From: Amycolatopsis sp. 195334CR | GTDB taxonomy: Bacteria; Actinomycetota; Actinomycetes; Mycobacteriales; Pseudonocardiaceae | DNA length: 64,000 nt | Direction: 5' to 3' | Assembly: GCF_017309385.1 (NCBI RefSeq) | Contig: NZ_JAFJMJ010000003.1 | Coordinates: forward strand, 1,240,001-1,304,000 | In this document: positions 44,852 through 56,120 of the stretch, piece after piece | Position numbering within the stretch: the first letter of the stretch is position 1 | Layout of the letters: each line of letters opens with the position of its first letter | Translations under genes and position numbers: made by a program | The notes under the pieces: generated by a model | The model's database searches: none | Told to the model about the DNA's origin: nothing | What the model saw: the letters and a program-made list of their open reading frames with translations, nothing else

Positions 44852-45742
44852 TCACCCCAGGAAGTCCCGCACCGAAGCGGCGATGCCCTGTGCGTCGAGG
44901 CCGTGGGCGACGTCGTGGTCGGCCATGCCGCCGTAGATGCGGACTTCGCGGTCCCGCCGGACGCCGAGTGAGCGCAGCCGGTGCGGCCGGTCGGCGAGGG
45001 CTTCGGCGACCTGGTGCGCCGAGGTCCCGGCCAGGTACGGCTCCACGAGCACCACGTCCGCGGCCGAGGCGTCCACCGCCGCGCGCAGGCCCGCGGCGTC
45101 GAACGGGCGGACCGTCGCGGTGTACAGCACGGTCACGTCCAGGCCACCGGTCGCCGCCAGCACACGGTCCAGCATCGGGCCGACGGCCAGCACCACGCCG
45201 GTCGAACCGCGGCGCAGCACCTGGAAACCCGCGCCGATGAACGGTTCCGCGTTGGCCGCTTCGGACAGTCGCAAGTAGACACTGCTGTCGCCGGGCAGCG
45301 ACTCGCAGAGCAGCCTGCGTGCTTCCTCGGCGTGGCCGGGCACGTGCACGGTCCACCCCGGCAGCGAGTCCATCAGCGCCACGTCGCCCGGCGACTGGTG
45401 CGTCCGCCCGGCGTAGGACATGTCGTACGACGCCCCGGAGGACACCAGCACCGCGCCGACGCCCTGGTGCCCGAGGTCCAGCTTCACCTGCTCGAACGCG
45501 CGCTCCACCAGGAACGACGCGAAGGTGTGCACCACCGGCCGCAGCCCCGACAACGCCAGCCCGCCCGCCACCCCGACCAGCAGCTGCTCGCGGATGCCGA
45601 CGTTGATCACCCGGTCCGGGTGCCTGCGCATGGCCGGGCGCACCCGGTCCACCGAGATGTCGGCGAGCACCAGCGCCAGCCGGGGATCCACCGCCATCGC
45701 TTCGTCCATTGTGGACGTGAACGCGTCCCGCATGCTCACCAT
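44852..45742 (-). CDS. Transketolase, C-terminal subunit
   Basis: The 296-residue protein carries the pyrimidine-binding and C-terminal domains of transketolase: DISVDRVRP, INVGIREQLLVGVAGGLALSG with the catalytic Glu, TFASFLVERAFEQVKLD, and GRTHQSPGDVALM. Together with the adjacent subunit it makes a split transketolase that transfers two-carbon units with TPP. Its start lies four bases downstream of the N-subunit stop. The pair is divergent from soxR. Confidence 0.9.
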   Translation of the reverse strand: MVSMRDAFTSTMDEAMAVDPRLALVLADISVDRVRPAMRRHPDRVINVGIREQLLVGVAGGLALSGLRPVVHTFASFLVERAFEQVKLDLGHQGVGAVLVSSGASYDMSYAGRTHQSPGDVALMDSLPGWTVHVPGHAEEARRLLCESLPGDSSVYLRLSEAANAEPFIGAGFQVLRRGSTGVVLAVGPMLDRVLAATGGLDVTVLYTATVRPFDAAGLRAAVDASAADVVLVEPYLAGTSAHQVAEALADRPHRLRSLGVRRDREVRIYGGMADHDVAHGLDAQGIAASVRDFLG

Positions 45743-45746
45743 CGCC

Positions 45747-46448
45747 TCAACCCTTCGCTTCCACTTCGGCCACCACGACCAGCGGCTGCCCCGGGTGCGG
45801 TTCGGTGAACGCCGCGTGGAGCGCGTCGTGGTCGCGCCCGTCCACCGTGCGCGCCACCCAGCCCTCCACCTCGAAGCGCCGCCCGATGCCACCGGGCCAG
45901 CCCCGGCTGGCCGACCGGTTGTCCACCACCACCGCGGTCAGCTGCGCCATGCCCTCCCGCCCGGCCAGCGCGATCGCCTCGTGGTTGGACCCCTCGTCCA
46001 GTTCGGCGTCACCGAGCAGCACCACCACCCGCGCGCCGATCCGCTGCGCGCGCAGCCCGTAGACCTCACCGACGGCGAGCCCGAGTCCGTGCCCGAGCGA
46101 TCCGCTGGAGATCTCCACCCCCGGCACGCGCATCCGGTCCGGGTGCATGCCCAGCCGCGACTCCACCCCGCCCCAGCCGGGCAGGTCGGCCTCGCGCAGG
46201 AAGCCCTTGGCCGCCAGCACCGCGTAGTAGGCCATCGGACCGTGCCCCTTGGACAGCAGGAAGCGGTCGCGCCGGGGATCGCCAGGGCGTTCCGGCGAGA
46301 TTTCGAGAACCCGGTCGTAGAGCACCCACAGAACGTCTACAGTGGACGTCGCCGCCGCGGTGTGCTTCTCGTCGCCGGTCATCAGGCCGATCAGCCGGGG
46401 CAGCTCGCGGTAGCCGGTGGTCGGCCGTGTTCCAGTGGTCATGTTCAC
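45747..46448 (-). CDS. Transketolase, N-terminal (TPP-binding) subunit
   Basis: The 233-residue protein has the TPP-binding domain: FLLSKGHGPMAYYAVLA, SSGSLGHGLGLAVGEVYG, and the GDG-like motif GDAELDEGSNHEAIALAG ending VVVDNRSAS for magnesium and diphosphate. The start is GTG at 46448, or ATG 46442. Between it and soxR is a palindrome fitting a SoxR operator, so redox-stress control is likely. NADPH supply through the pentose pathway would be a rational output, but this is inference. Confidence 0.9.
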   Translation of the reverse strand: MNMTTGTRPTTGYRELPRLIGLMTGDEKHTAAATSTVDVLWVLYDRVLEISPERPGDPRRDRFLLSKGHGPMAYYAVLAAKGFLREADLPGWGGVESRLGMHPDRMRVPGVEISSGSLGHGLGLAVGEVYGLRAQRIGARVVVLLGDAELDEGSNHEAIALAGREGMAQLTAVVVDNRSASRGWPGGIGRRFEVEGWVARTVDGRDHDALHAAFTEPHPGQPLVVVAEVEAKG

Positions 46449-46457
46449 GAAGGTGCA

Positions 46458-46477
46458 ACCTCGACCTAAGTCGAAGT
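46458..46477. promoter_or_regulatory. Putative SoxR operator between transketolase and soxR genes
   Basis: ACCTCGACCTAAGTCGAAGT is a 20-base palindrome with one mismatch per arm, centred on CTAA. It resembles MerR-family SoxR boxes of the CCTCAAnnnnnnTTGAGG type. On the minus strand it lies directly after a TTGACT (46480-46475), in the long -35/-10 spacer position expected for MerR activators. Either or both divergent genes may be controlled. Confidence 0.55.
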
Positions 46478-46495
46478 CAAGGCTATGGTGACCGG

Positions 46496-46957
46496 GTGAC
46501 CAAACTCGCCGACCACCTCAGCATCGGGCAGGTCTCCGAGCGCAGCGGGGTACCGCACACCGCCCTGCGCTTCTACGAGGACAAGGGCTTGATCCACTCC
46601 GAGCGCTCGGCCGGGAACCAGCGCCGGTACGCCCGCTCGGTGCTGCGCCGGATCGCCTTCATCCGGGCCGCGCAGCGGGTCGGGCTGAGCCTGGAGCAGA
46701 TCAGCGAGGCACTGTCCACGCTGCCGAAGGACCACGCCCCGACCAAGGCGGACTGGACCCGGCTCTCGCGCAACTGGCAGGCCGAGATCGACGCGCGGAT
46801 CGACGCGCTGCAGCGGCTGCGCGACCGGCTGACCGGCTGCGTCGGCTGCGGTTGCCTGTCGCTGCGGGTCTGCGGGCTCTACAACCACGACGACCAGATG
46901 GCCCGCTTCGGCCCCGGCGCCCGGCTGCTCAAACCCGCTGCCGAAGGCGGGGTCTGA
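46496..46957 (+). CDS. soxR: Redox-sensitive MerR-family activator SoxR
   Basis: The 153-residue protein has a MerR helix-turn-helix (LSIGQVSERSGVPHTALRFYEDKGLI), a coiled-coil helix and a [2Fe-2S] cluster motif C115-x2-C118-x-C120-x5-C126 in CVGCGCLSLRVC, the SoxR hallmark. In actinobacteria SoxR responds to redox-active compounds such as endogenous pigments instead of superoxide only. GTG at 46496 was chosen; it leaves 18 bases after the putative operator, so autoregulation is likely. Confidence 0.92.
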   Translation: MTKLADHLSIGQVSERSGVPHTALRFYEDKGLIHSERSAGNQRRYARSVLRRIAFIRAAQRVGLSLEQISEALSTLPKDHAPTKADWTRLSRNWQAEIDARIDALQRLRDRLTGCVGCGCLSLRVCGLYNHDDQMARFGPGARLLKPAAEGGV

Positions 46958-47010
46958 ATCCGGCGCCCGGGAAGTACCCTCGAAGGCGCGATCGCCGGAG
47001 AAGGAGCCTG

Positions 47011-48285
47011 ATGCACCCTGGGACGGACGCCCCCGCCTCGACCGGGCCGTGGCCCGGCCTGACCGAGCGGGTCACCAGTGAGCTGGCCGGCTCGCTGAAC
47101 CTGCGCCGCACCGCGTTGCGCCTGCTCGACCTCCTCCGCCCCGCGTTCGCCGACTGGGTGGTGCTCGCGCTGCCCGAGCTCCGCACCGGCAGATTGGTGC
47201 TGCACGGCGGCGCCGACCTGACCGCCACCACGCCGATCACCGCCCGCGTCGACCGGGAACGCGGCCTCGGCCACGTGCTCACCTCCGGGCGCACCGACGT
47301 GCTGCACGTCGCCGAGGACACCGACGCGGTGGGCGGGCTGGACGCGATGATCCCGCACGCCGGGCTGCGAGCCGAGGCCGCCGAACTGCGCCCGGCCGAT
47401 GTCGCCGGGATCCCGCTGACCGCGCGCGGCACCACCATCGGCGTGCTCATCCTGGTGCGCGGCGCGCGCCGCGGCTTCCCCGCCGAGGACATCGCCTTCG
47501 CCGAACGGCTGGCCGCCCGCGCCGCGCTGGCCATCGACTCGGCGCAGCTCTACGAGGACCGCACGCACGTGGCCTCGGTGCTGCAGGCCGGGCTGCGCCC
47601 GCCGGTGCTGCCGGAACTGCCCGGCGCGCGGATCGCCGCGCGGATCCGGTCGGCGGCCGCGCACCTCGACCTGGCCGGCGACTTCTACGACGTGCTCGGC
47701 TCCGGTGACGACTGGCTGGTGGTGCTCGGCGACGTCTGCGGCAAGGGGGTGGAGGCCGCGGTGCTGACCGGCCGCACCCGGCAGAGCATCCGCACCGCCG
47801 CCTACTTCGACCGGCGGCCCAGCCAGGTGCTGACCGCGTTGAACACCGTGCTCTACGAAGCCGAAGCCAGCCGGTTCGTGGCCGTGGTGTGCGTGCGGCT
47901 GCGCCCGATCGGCGACGGCAGCTCGGCGGTGGCGAGCGTGGCGGTGGCCGGGCACCCGCCGCCGGTGATCATCCGCGCCGGCGGCACCATCGAGCAGATC
48001 GAGGCCGTCGGCACGGTCGCCGGGGTGCTGCCGGACCTCGCCTTCCGGGAGGTCGACGTGCGCCTGCACCTCGGTGACACCATGTTGCTGTTCACCGACG
48101 GCATCTACGAGGCACGCGGAGCGGATGACTTCTACGGCATGGAGCGGCTGGTGGAACTGCTGCCCCGGTACGCGGGCGCCGGCCCGGAGCCGCTGTGCGA
48201 GGCGGTCGAGCAGGACGTCTGCGACTACCTCGGCGGCCGCCCGCACGACGACATGGCCCTGTTCGCGGTGACCTGGGGACGATGA
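47011..48285 (+). CDS. GAF-SpoIIE phosphatase (RsbU-like)
   Basis: The 424-residue protein has a GAF-type sensor domain at about 30-180 and a SpoIIE/PP2C domain at about 200-420 with AGDFYDVLG, GDVCGKGVEAAVLTGR, FTDGIYEAR and PHDDMALFAV, which carry the metal ligands. Such enzymes dephosphorylate STAS anti-anti-sigma factors. AAGGAG sits four bases before ATG 47011. It heads an operon with a B12-binding protein, a STAS protein and KptA, each overlapping the next. A sensing role of the GAF domain is unknown. Confidence 0.92.
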   Translation: MHPGTDAPASTGPWPGLTERVTSELAGSLNLRRTALRLLDLLRPAFADWVVLALPELRTGRLVLHGGADLTATTPITARVDRERGLGHVLTSGRTDVLHVAEDTDAVGGLDAMIPHAGLRAEAAELRPADVAGIPLTARGTTIGVLILVRGARRGFPAEDIAFAERLAARAALAIDSAQLYEDRTHVASVLQAGLRPPVLPELPGARIAARIRSAAAHLDLAGDFYDVLGSGDDWLVVLGDVCGKGVEAAVLTGRTRQSIRTAAYFDRRPSQVLTALNTVLYEAEASRFVAVVCVRLRPIGDGSSAVASVAVAGHPPPVIIRAGGTIEQIEAVGTVAGVLPDLAFREVDVRLHLGDTMLLFTDGIYEARGADDFYGMERLVELLPRYAGAGPEPLCEAVEQDVCDYLGGRPHDDMALFAVTWGR

Positions 48286-49295
48286 GCGCTTTCGACACGG
48301 CCGAAGCGGCGGCCCGGTTCGGCCGGGCGCTGGTCTCGGTGGACACCCGGTCCGCCACCGGACTGGTCGGCGACCTGCTGGCGCACGGCGCCGATCCGGT
48401 GGTGGTGCTGGTCGAGGTGATCGCCGCCGGGCAGCGCGAGGTCGGCATGCACTGGCAGCGCGGGGAATGGACGGTGGCCAAGGAGCACGCGGCGACCGGG
48501 GTCTCGGCCGCCGCGGTGGCGGTGGTCGCCGCCCACGCCCGCCGGGTGCCGGTGAGCCGCGGCCGGGTGGTGGTGGCCTGCGCCGAACGCGAGTGGCACG
48601 CGCTGCCCGCCTCGCTCGTCGGCCACGCCCTGCGCGCGCACGGCTGGGACGTCACCCTGCTCGGTGCCTCGACCCCGGCCGCGCGGCTGAGCCAGTACCT
48701 GCACGACCTCGGCCCGGACGCGACCGCGGTCAGCTGCTCGGTGCTGGGCGCGCTGCCCACCAGCCGCCGGTTCATCGAAGCCGCCACGGCCGCCGGGATT
48801 CCCGTGCTGGCGGGCGGTTCCGGCTTCGGCCCGGACGACCGGCGCGCGCTCGCACTCGGCGCCACGGCCTGGGCTCCGGGCGCCTACGCGGCGATCGACG
48901 CGATCGCGGCACTGCCCCCGGTGGTCCCGGCGGCACCACCACTGCCCGCCGCGGCCGTCGCCGAGCAGGCCCAGCTGGAGCAGGCGCACCCCCGGCTGCT
49001 GGCCAGGCTGCGCAGCGGGTGGTCGCTCGCCGCGGGGGTGCTGACCGGCGCGCCGGCGGTGGCCGACAGCCTGGAATCGGTGGTGAAGGACGTGCTCGAC
49101 CAGTCGCTGCACGCGGTCTGGGCGGCCCTGCTCACCGGGGACCCGCGGCCGATCGGCGAAACCGCGGCGTGGGTGGCCGAACTGCTCGACGCCCGCGGTG
49201 CCGACCCCCGGCTGGTGGCCGAACTCCGCGACCTGCTCGCCACCGTGCTGGTGGACTTCCCGTTGTCGAGCGAACTACTGGCCGGGGCGCGATGA
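48282..49295 (+). CDS. Cobalamin-binding sensor protein with CarH-like W-x9-EH signature
   Basis: The 337-residue protein has a helical cap (residues about 10-85) and a Rossmann B12-binding domain (about 92-215). W58 followed by nine residues and E68-H69 (REVGMHWQRGEWTVAKEH) matches the W-x9-EH motif of the light sensor CarH. H106 in REWHALPASLVG is the expected lower cobalt ligand. CarH's extra His next to the Trp is Gln59 here. There is no DNA-binding domain. The C-terminal 110 residues form a helical domain of unknown kind. ATG overlaps the SpoIIE stop (ATGA), and the stop overlaps the STAS start. Probably senses B12, light or redox and controls the partner switch. Confidence 0.85.
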   Translation: MSAFDTAEAAARFGRALVSVDTRSATGLVGDLLAHGADPVVVLVEVIAAGQREVGMHWQRGEWTVAKEHAATGVSAAAVAVVAAHARRVPVSRGRVVVACAEREWHALPASLVGHALRAHGWDVTLLGASTPAARLSQYLHDLGPDATAVSCSVLGALPTSRRFIEAATAAGIPVLAGGSGFGPDDRRALALGATAWAPGAYAAIDAIAALPPVVPAAPPLPAAAVAEQAQLEQAHPRLLARLRSGWSLAAGVLTGAPAVADSLESVVKDVLDQSLHAVWAALLTGDPRPIGETAAWVAELLDARGADPRLVAELRDLLATVLVDFPLSSELLAGAR

Positions 49296-49603
49296 CCGAA
49301 TTCAGCTACGACGTGGCGCTGGACGACGACCGGGTGGTGGTCACCACCGCCGGGGCGCTGGACGCGCACACCGGTGCCGAGTTCCAGGTGGCGCTGCGGG
49401 AACTCGCGGAGCGGCACCCCGAGCTGGTGCTCGACCTCGCCGGACTGACCTATGTGGACTCCACCGGGCTGAGCGCGTTCATCGCCGCGCACAAGCGCGC
49501 CAGCGCGCGGGGCGGGCGGGTGCGGCTGAGCGGGGTGCCGCCGTTCCTGGCCAGGCTGCTCGCGGTGACCGGGCTGAACACGATCCTGCCGGTGCTGCGG
49601 TGA
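49292..49603 (+). CDS. STAS domain anti-sigma factor antagonist
   Basis: The 103-residue protein is a single STAS domain: VVTTAGALDAHTGAEFQVAL, VLDLAGLTYVDSTGLSAFIAAHKRA with the phosphorylatable Ser in DSTGL near 58, and RLSGVPPFLARLLAVTGL. It is the expected substrate of the SpoIIE phosphatase two genes upstream. No RsbW-type kinase is in the window; one must act in trans. Overlaps both neighbours (ATGA, TGATG). Confidence 0.93.
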   Translation: MTEFSYDVALDDDRVVVTTAGALDAHTGAEFQVALRELAERHPELVLDLAGLTYVDSTGLSAFIAAHKRASARGGRVRLSGVPPFLARLLAVTGLNTILPVLR

Positions 49604-50142
49604 TGGACGACCAGCAGTTGGTCCGGCTGTCCAAACGCCTGTCGAAGCACCTGCGCCACGATCCGGCGGCGGCCGGGCTGGTGCTGGACGAAGCGGGCTG
49701 GGTCGAGGTGGACGCGGTGCTCACCGCACTCGGCATGAGCCGGGAACAGCTCGCGGAAGTGGTGGCGCGCAACGACAAACGGCGTTTCTCGTTCGACGGG
49801 ACGGGCACCCGCGTCCGGGCGAACCAGGGCCACAGCGTGGCAGTCGACCTCGGCCTGCCGACCGCGGAGCCGCCGGAGATCCTCTACCACGGCACGGTGG
49901 CCGCCGCGTTGCCGTCGATCCGGGCGGAGGGCCTGCGCCCGATGCGACGGCACGCCGTGCACCTGTCGCCCGACGAGGAAACCGCGCGCCGGGTGGGCGC
50001 GCGACGGGGTGCGCCGGTGATCCTGCGCGTGGCCGCCGGGCGCATGGCCGCGGCCGGGCACGTGTTCCAGCTGAGCGCCAACGGCGTCTGGCTGACCGAC
50101 GCGGTGCCGCCGGAGTACCTGGGCCCGGCCGTAGCGCAGTGA
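49603..50142 (+). CDS. kptA: RNA 2'-phosphotransferase (Tpt1/KptA family)
   Basis: The 179-residue protein has an N-terminal winged part with RLSKRLSKHLRHDP, where Arg and His contact the 2'-phosphate, and a C-terminal ADP-ribosyltransferase-like part with EILYHGTVAAALPSIRAEGL and HLSPDEETARRVG. The family removes internal RNA 2'-phosphates using NAD+; bacterial roles are unclear and may include RNA repair or ADP-ribosylation of RNA ends. Its start overlaps the STAS stop. The stop codon TGA lies inside palindromic repeat copy 2. Confidence 0.93.
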   Translation: MDDQQLVRLSKRLSKHLRHDPAAAGLVLDEAGWVEVDAVLTALGMSREQLAEVVARNDKRRFSFDGTGTRVRANQGHSVAVDLGLPTAEPPEILYHGTVAAALPSIRAEGLRPMRRHAVHLSPDEETARRVGARRGAPVILRVAAGRMAAAGHVFQLSANGVWLTDAVPPEYLGPAVAQ

Positions 50143-50188
50143 ATGTGGCTTTCACTGCACATTTCGCCGTGAAAGCCACATTCACTGC
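50136..50188. repeat. Interspersed palindromic repeat, copy 2
   Basis: Arms GCAGTGAATGTGGC and so on (50136-50158) and 50166-50188 match the copy-1 family, with a 7-base centre and a few changes in the inner arm (CCGTGAA instead of GCAGTGAA). The kptA stop codon is contained in the left arm, so the repeat has come to lie exactly at the gene end. It sits between convergent kptA and the his-operon tail, where it may terminate transcription in both directions. Confidence 0.8.
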
Positions 50189-50199
50189 ATCGGCCTGAG

Positions 50200-50357
50200 C
50201 TAGCCGACCAGCCAGGCGATGGCGCCGCCGACCGCGAGCACCGCGCCGACGCCGAGCAGCACGGCGAGCACCTTCGCGGTCTTCCACGTGCTGTACACGC
50301 CGCCGATCAGGAAACCGGCCAGCGCCAGCAGCCCGACGACGATGAATTCCTTCGGCA

Positions 50358-50358
<1 letters not shown>
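50200..50358 (-). CDS. 52-residue membrane protein coupled to hisB
   Basis: Starting at GTG 50358, which shares its first base with the last of the hisB stop (TAGTG), this frame encodes two helices (about 6-21 and 29-49) separated by the loop VYSTWKTAK, ending at TAG 50200. Codon third positions are strongly G/C as in real genes here. It is similar to small two-helix hypothetical proteins of actinobacteria; no family named. It is the last gene of the hisD-to-hisB operon. Confidence 0.7.
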
Positions 50359-53210
<2,852 letters not shown>

Positions 53211-53214
<4 letters not shown>

Positions 53215-54527
53215 TTCTCGAACCTCGCGGTGACGGCCTCGCCGTGCGCGGGCAGGTCCTCGGCGTTGGCCAGCGCGACCACCTTGCCCGCCACCTCGCG
53301 CAGCGCCTGCTCGCTGTAGTCGACCACGTGGATGCCGCGCAGGAAGCTCTGCACCGACAGGCCGGACGAGTGCCGCGCGAAGCCGCCGGTGGGCAGCACG
53401 TGGTTCGAGCCGGCGCAGTAGTCACCGAGCGAGACCGGCGCGTAGGCCCCGACGAAGACCGCTCCCGCGTTGCGCACCCTGGCCGCCACCGCGCGCGCGT
53501 CGGCGGTCTGGATCTCCAGGTGCTCGGCGGCGTAGGCGTCCACCACCCGGAGCCCGTCGTCCACAGTGGACACCAGGACCACGCCGGACTGCTTGCCGGT
53601 CAGCGCTTCGGTGACGCGCTCGGTGTGCTTGGTGGCCGGGACGCGGCGGGCCAGCTCGGCGTCCACCGCGTCGGCGAGCCGCTCGGAGTCGGTCACCAGC
53701 ACGCTGGCGGCCAGCGGGTCGTGCTCGGCCTGGCTGATCAGGTCGGTGGCCACGTGCGCCGGGTCGGCGGTGTCGTCGGCGAGCACCGCGATCTCGGTGG
53801 GGCCCGCCTCGGAGTCGATCCCGATCAGGCCGCGGAGCAGGCGCTTGGCCGCGGTCAGGTAGATGTTGCCCGGTCCGGTCACCACGTCCACGCCGGTGAG
53901 TTCGGCGCCGTCGGTGTCGGTGCCGCCGTAGGTCAGCAGGGCCACCGCCTGCGCGCCGCCGACCGCCCACACCTCGTCCACGCCGAGCAGTTCGGCGGCG
54001 GCGAGCACGGTCGGGTGCGGCAGGCCGCCGAACGCGGCCTGCGGTGGTGAGCAGACCACCAGCGAGCCGACCCCCGCGGTCTGCGCCGGGACCACGTTCA
54101 TCACCACGGTCGACGGGTAGACCGCCAGCCCGCCCGGCGCGTACAGCCCGACGCGCTCGACCGGCACCCAGCGCTCGGTGACCGTGCCGCCGTCGACCAC
54201 GGTGGTGGTGACGTCGGGGCGGCGCTGGTCGGCGTGCACCTTGCGGGCGCGTGTGGTCGCCTCCTCCAGCGCCTCGCGGACCGCCGGGTCCAGCTCGGCC
54301 AGCGCGCGCGTGCGCTCGGCGGCGGGCACGCGGATCGCGGCCGGGCGGACGCCGTCGAACTTCTCGCCGAACTCCAGCGCGGCTTCGGCACCCCGGTCGC
54401 GGACCGCGTCCACGATCGGCCGGACCAGATGCAGTACCGCGTCCACGTCGGTTCCGGCACGCGGCAGGGCGGCGCGCAGTTCGGCGGGAGACGGGGTACG
54501 ACCACGCAGGTCCGTGCGGTTGAGCAT
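53211..54527 (-). CDS. hisD: Histidinol dehydrogenase
   Basis: The 438-residue zinc enzyme oxidises histidinol to histidine in two NAD+-dependent steps. Signatures: [72 protein letters not shown] (zinc and base), AEHLEIQT and [22 protein letters not shown] 54527 is divergent from the nitrilase-family gene by 39 bases. First gene of this his segment. Confidence 0.97.
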
Positions 54528-54566
54528 GGTACTGAGGGTAGCTTCGGGGGCGGAGAGGAGACGCCC

Positions 54567-55358
54567 GTGCCCCGAATCGCGCTCTGCCAGCTGACCACCG
54601 GTGCCGAGCCGGCCGCCAACCTGGACCTGGTCCGGGAGTGGACCGCCCGTGCCGCCGCCGAAGGTGCCCGGGTGGTGGTCTTCCCGGAGGCGACCATGGC
54701 CGGGTTCGGCGTGCCGCTCGGGCCGCTCGCCGAACCGCTCGACGGGCCGTGGGCGACCGCCGTCGCCGCGGTGGCGGCCGAGCACGACGTGCTGGTCGTC
54801 GCGGGCATGTTCACCCCGGCCGGCGACCGCGTGCGGAACACGCTGCTGGTCACCGGGCTCGGTGAGCACCGGGGCTACGACAAGATCCACCTGTACGACG
54901 CCTTCGGCTTCAAGGAGTCGCACACGGTGGCGCCGGGTGACTCGATCGCCACGGTCAAGGTGGACGAGACCGTGCTGGGCCTGGCCACCTGCTACGACGT
55001 GCGGTTCCCGTCGCTGTTCCACAAGCTGGCGGAGGCGGGTGCCTCGGCGGTGCTGCTGCCCGCGTCGTGGGGTGCCGGTGAGGGCAAGCGCGAGCAGTGG
55101 GAACTGCTGGTGCGCGCGCGGGCGCTGGACTCGGGCAGCTGGGTGCTCGCCTGCGACCAGGCCGACCCGGCGGTCACCGGGGTATCGGTGAACCCGAAGG
55201 CGCCGACCGGCATCGGCTACTCGACGGTGGCCGACCCATTCGGCCGGGTCCACGCGCAACTGGCCGCCGATGCGGACCTGCTCGTCGTCGACATCGACCC
55301 AGCCCTGTCCACCACTTCCCGGGAAGCCACCGCGGTCCTCCCGAACCGACGCGTCTGA
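54567..55358 (+). CDS. Carbon-nitrogen hydrolase (nitrilase superfamily)
   Basis: The 263-residue protein has the Glu-Lys-Cys triad: Glu in VFPEATMAG near 42, Lys in [11 protein letters not shown] near 110, and Cys in [12 protein letters not shown] near 143. It resembles omega-amidase or deaminated-glutathione amidase (Nit1) types that clean up side products. GTG 54567 has GAGAGGAG six bases upstream. Substrate not determined by context. Confidence 0.9.
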   Translation: MPRIALCQLTTGAEPAANLDLVREWTARAAAEGARVVVFPEATMAGFGVPLGPLAEPLDGPWATAVAAVAAEHDVLVVAGMFTPAGDRVRNTLLVTGLGEHRGYDKIHLYDAFGFKESHTVAPGDSIATVKVDETVLGLATCYDVRFPSLFHKLAEAGASAVLLPASWGAGEGKREQWELLVRARALDSGSWVLACDQADPAVTGVSVNPKAPTGIGYSTVADPFGRVHAQLAADADLLVVDIDPALSTTSREATAVLPNRRV

Positions 55359-55363
55359 CGAAC

Positions 55364-55413
55364 GCAGTGAATGTGGCTTTCACTGCGAAATCGGCAGTGA
55401 AAGCCACATTCAC
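55364..55413. repeat. Interspersed palindromic repeat, copy 3
   Basis: GTGAATGTGGCTTTCACTGC (55367-55386) and its exact reverse complement (55394-55413) flank a 7-base centre GAAATCG. The arms are identical to those of copy 1 while the loops differ, which argues for a conserved dispersed element. It follows the nitrilase-family stop by a few bases. Further on, up to the response-regulator stop, a short tandem run of CACCGG-type units (about 55429-55461) is also present. Confidence 0.8.
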
Positions 55414-55461
55414 AGCACTGCGACGGGCACCGGCCACCGGCCACCGGGCACCGGGCACCGG

Positions 55462-56103
55462 CTAGGAAGGGTGGGCGATGCCTTCTTCGATGGCGAGGCG
55501 GGTCAGTTCGGGGCGTCGCCGCCGTCCGGTCTTGTCGCGGATCCGGTCCAGGTAGGACCGCACGGTCCGGACGCTGATCGACATGGCCTCGGCGATGTCC
55601 TGGTCCCGCTCCCCCGCCGCGACCAGCGAGAGCACCTGGCGCTCGCGTTCGGACAGCACCAGCTTCGGCCCGGCGTTGCGATCCCGGGTTGAGTTCAGCA
55701 CGAACGAGGCCAGCGTCGGCGAGACGTAGGAGTTGCCCGAGGCGATCTCCCTGATCGCCCGCAGGATCTCCTCGCCGTCGGCGTCCTTCGACAGGTAACC
55801 CCGCGCCCCGGCGGAGATCGCGCCCAGCACCTCGGACTGCCCCGCGTGCGCGGAGACCACCAGCACCTTGTGCCCCATGCCGACCACCTCCATCACCGCG
55901 GCGGCGTCGGCGATCCCGCGCAGCTTCAGGTCCAGCACCACCACGCTGCCCGCGGGCTGGCGGCACACCGCGAAGCGCGCCACCGAGTCGGCGACCGCGC
56001 CCAGTTCGATGTCCTCGGCTTCTTCGAGCACTCTCGCCACGGCCGCGCGGTACAGGGGGTGGTCCTCGATCACCCCGACCCTGATCGCCTGCGTGCTGAC
56101 CAC
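55462..56103 (-). CDS. NarL/LuxR-type response regulator next to eccB
   Basis: The 213-residue protein has a receiver domain (VIEDHPLYRAAVARVLEE, phosphoacceptor Asp in VVVLDLKLRG near 55, and Lys in GYLSKDADG) and a LuxR helix-turn-helix (LSERERQVLSLVAAGERDQDIAEAMSISVRTV, split). No sensor kinase is adjacent. GTG 56103 has a purine-rich site seven bases upstream; a GTG at 56124 overlaps the eccB stop (GTGA) and is the alternative. Co-transcription with eccB suggests control of the secretion genes. Confidence 0.9.
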   Translation of the reverse strand: MVSTQAIRVGVIEDHPLYRAAVARVLEEAEDIELGAVADSVARFAVCRQPAGSVVVLDLKLRGIADAAAVMEVVGMGHKVLVVSAHAGQSEVLGAISAGARGYLSKDADGEEILRAIREIASGNSYVSPTLASFVLNSTRDRNAGPKLVLSERERQVLSLVAAGERDQDIAEAMSISVRTVRSYLDRIRDKTGRRRRPELTRLAIEEGIAHPS

Positions 56104-56120
56104 TGCTCGTTCACCCCAGT

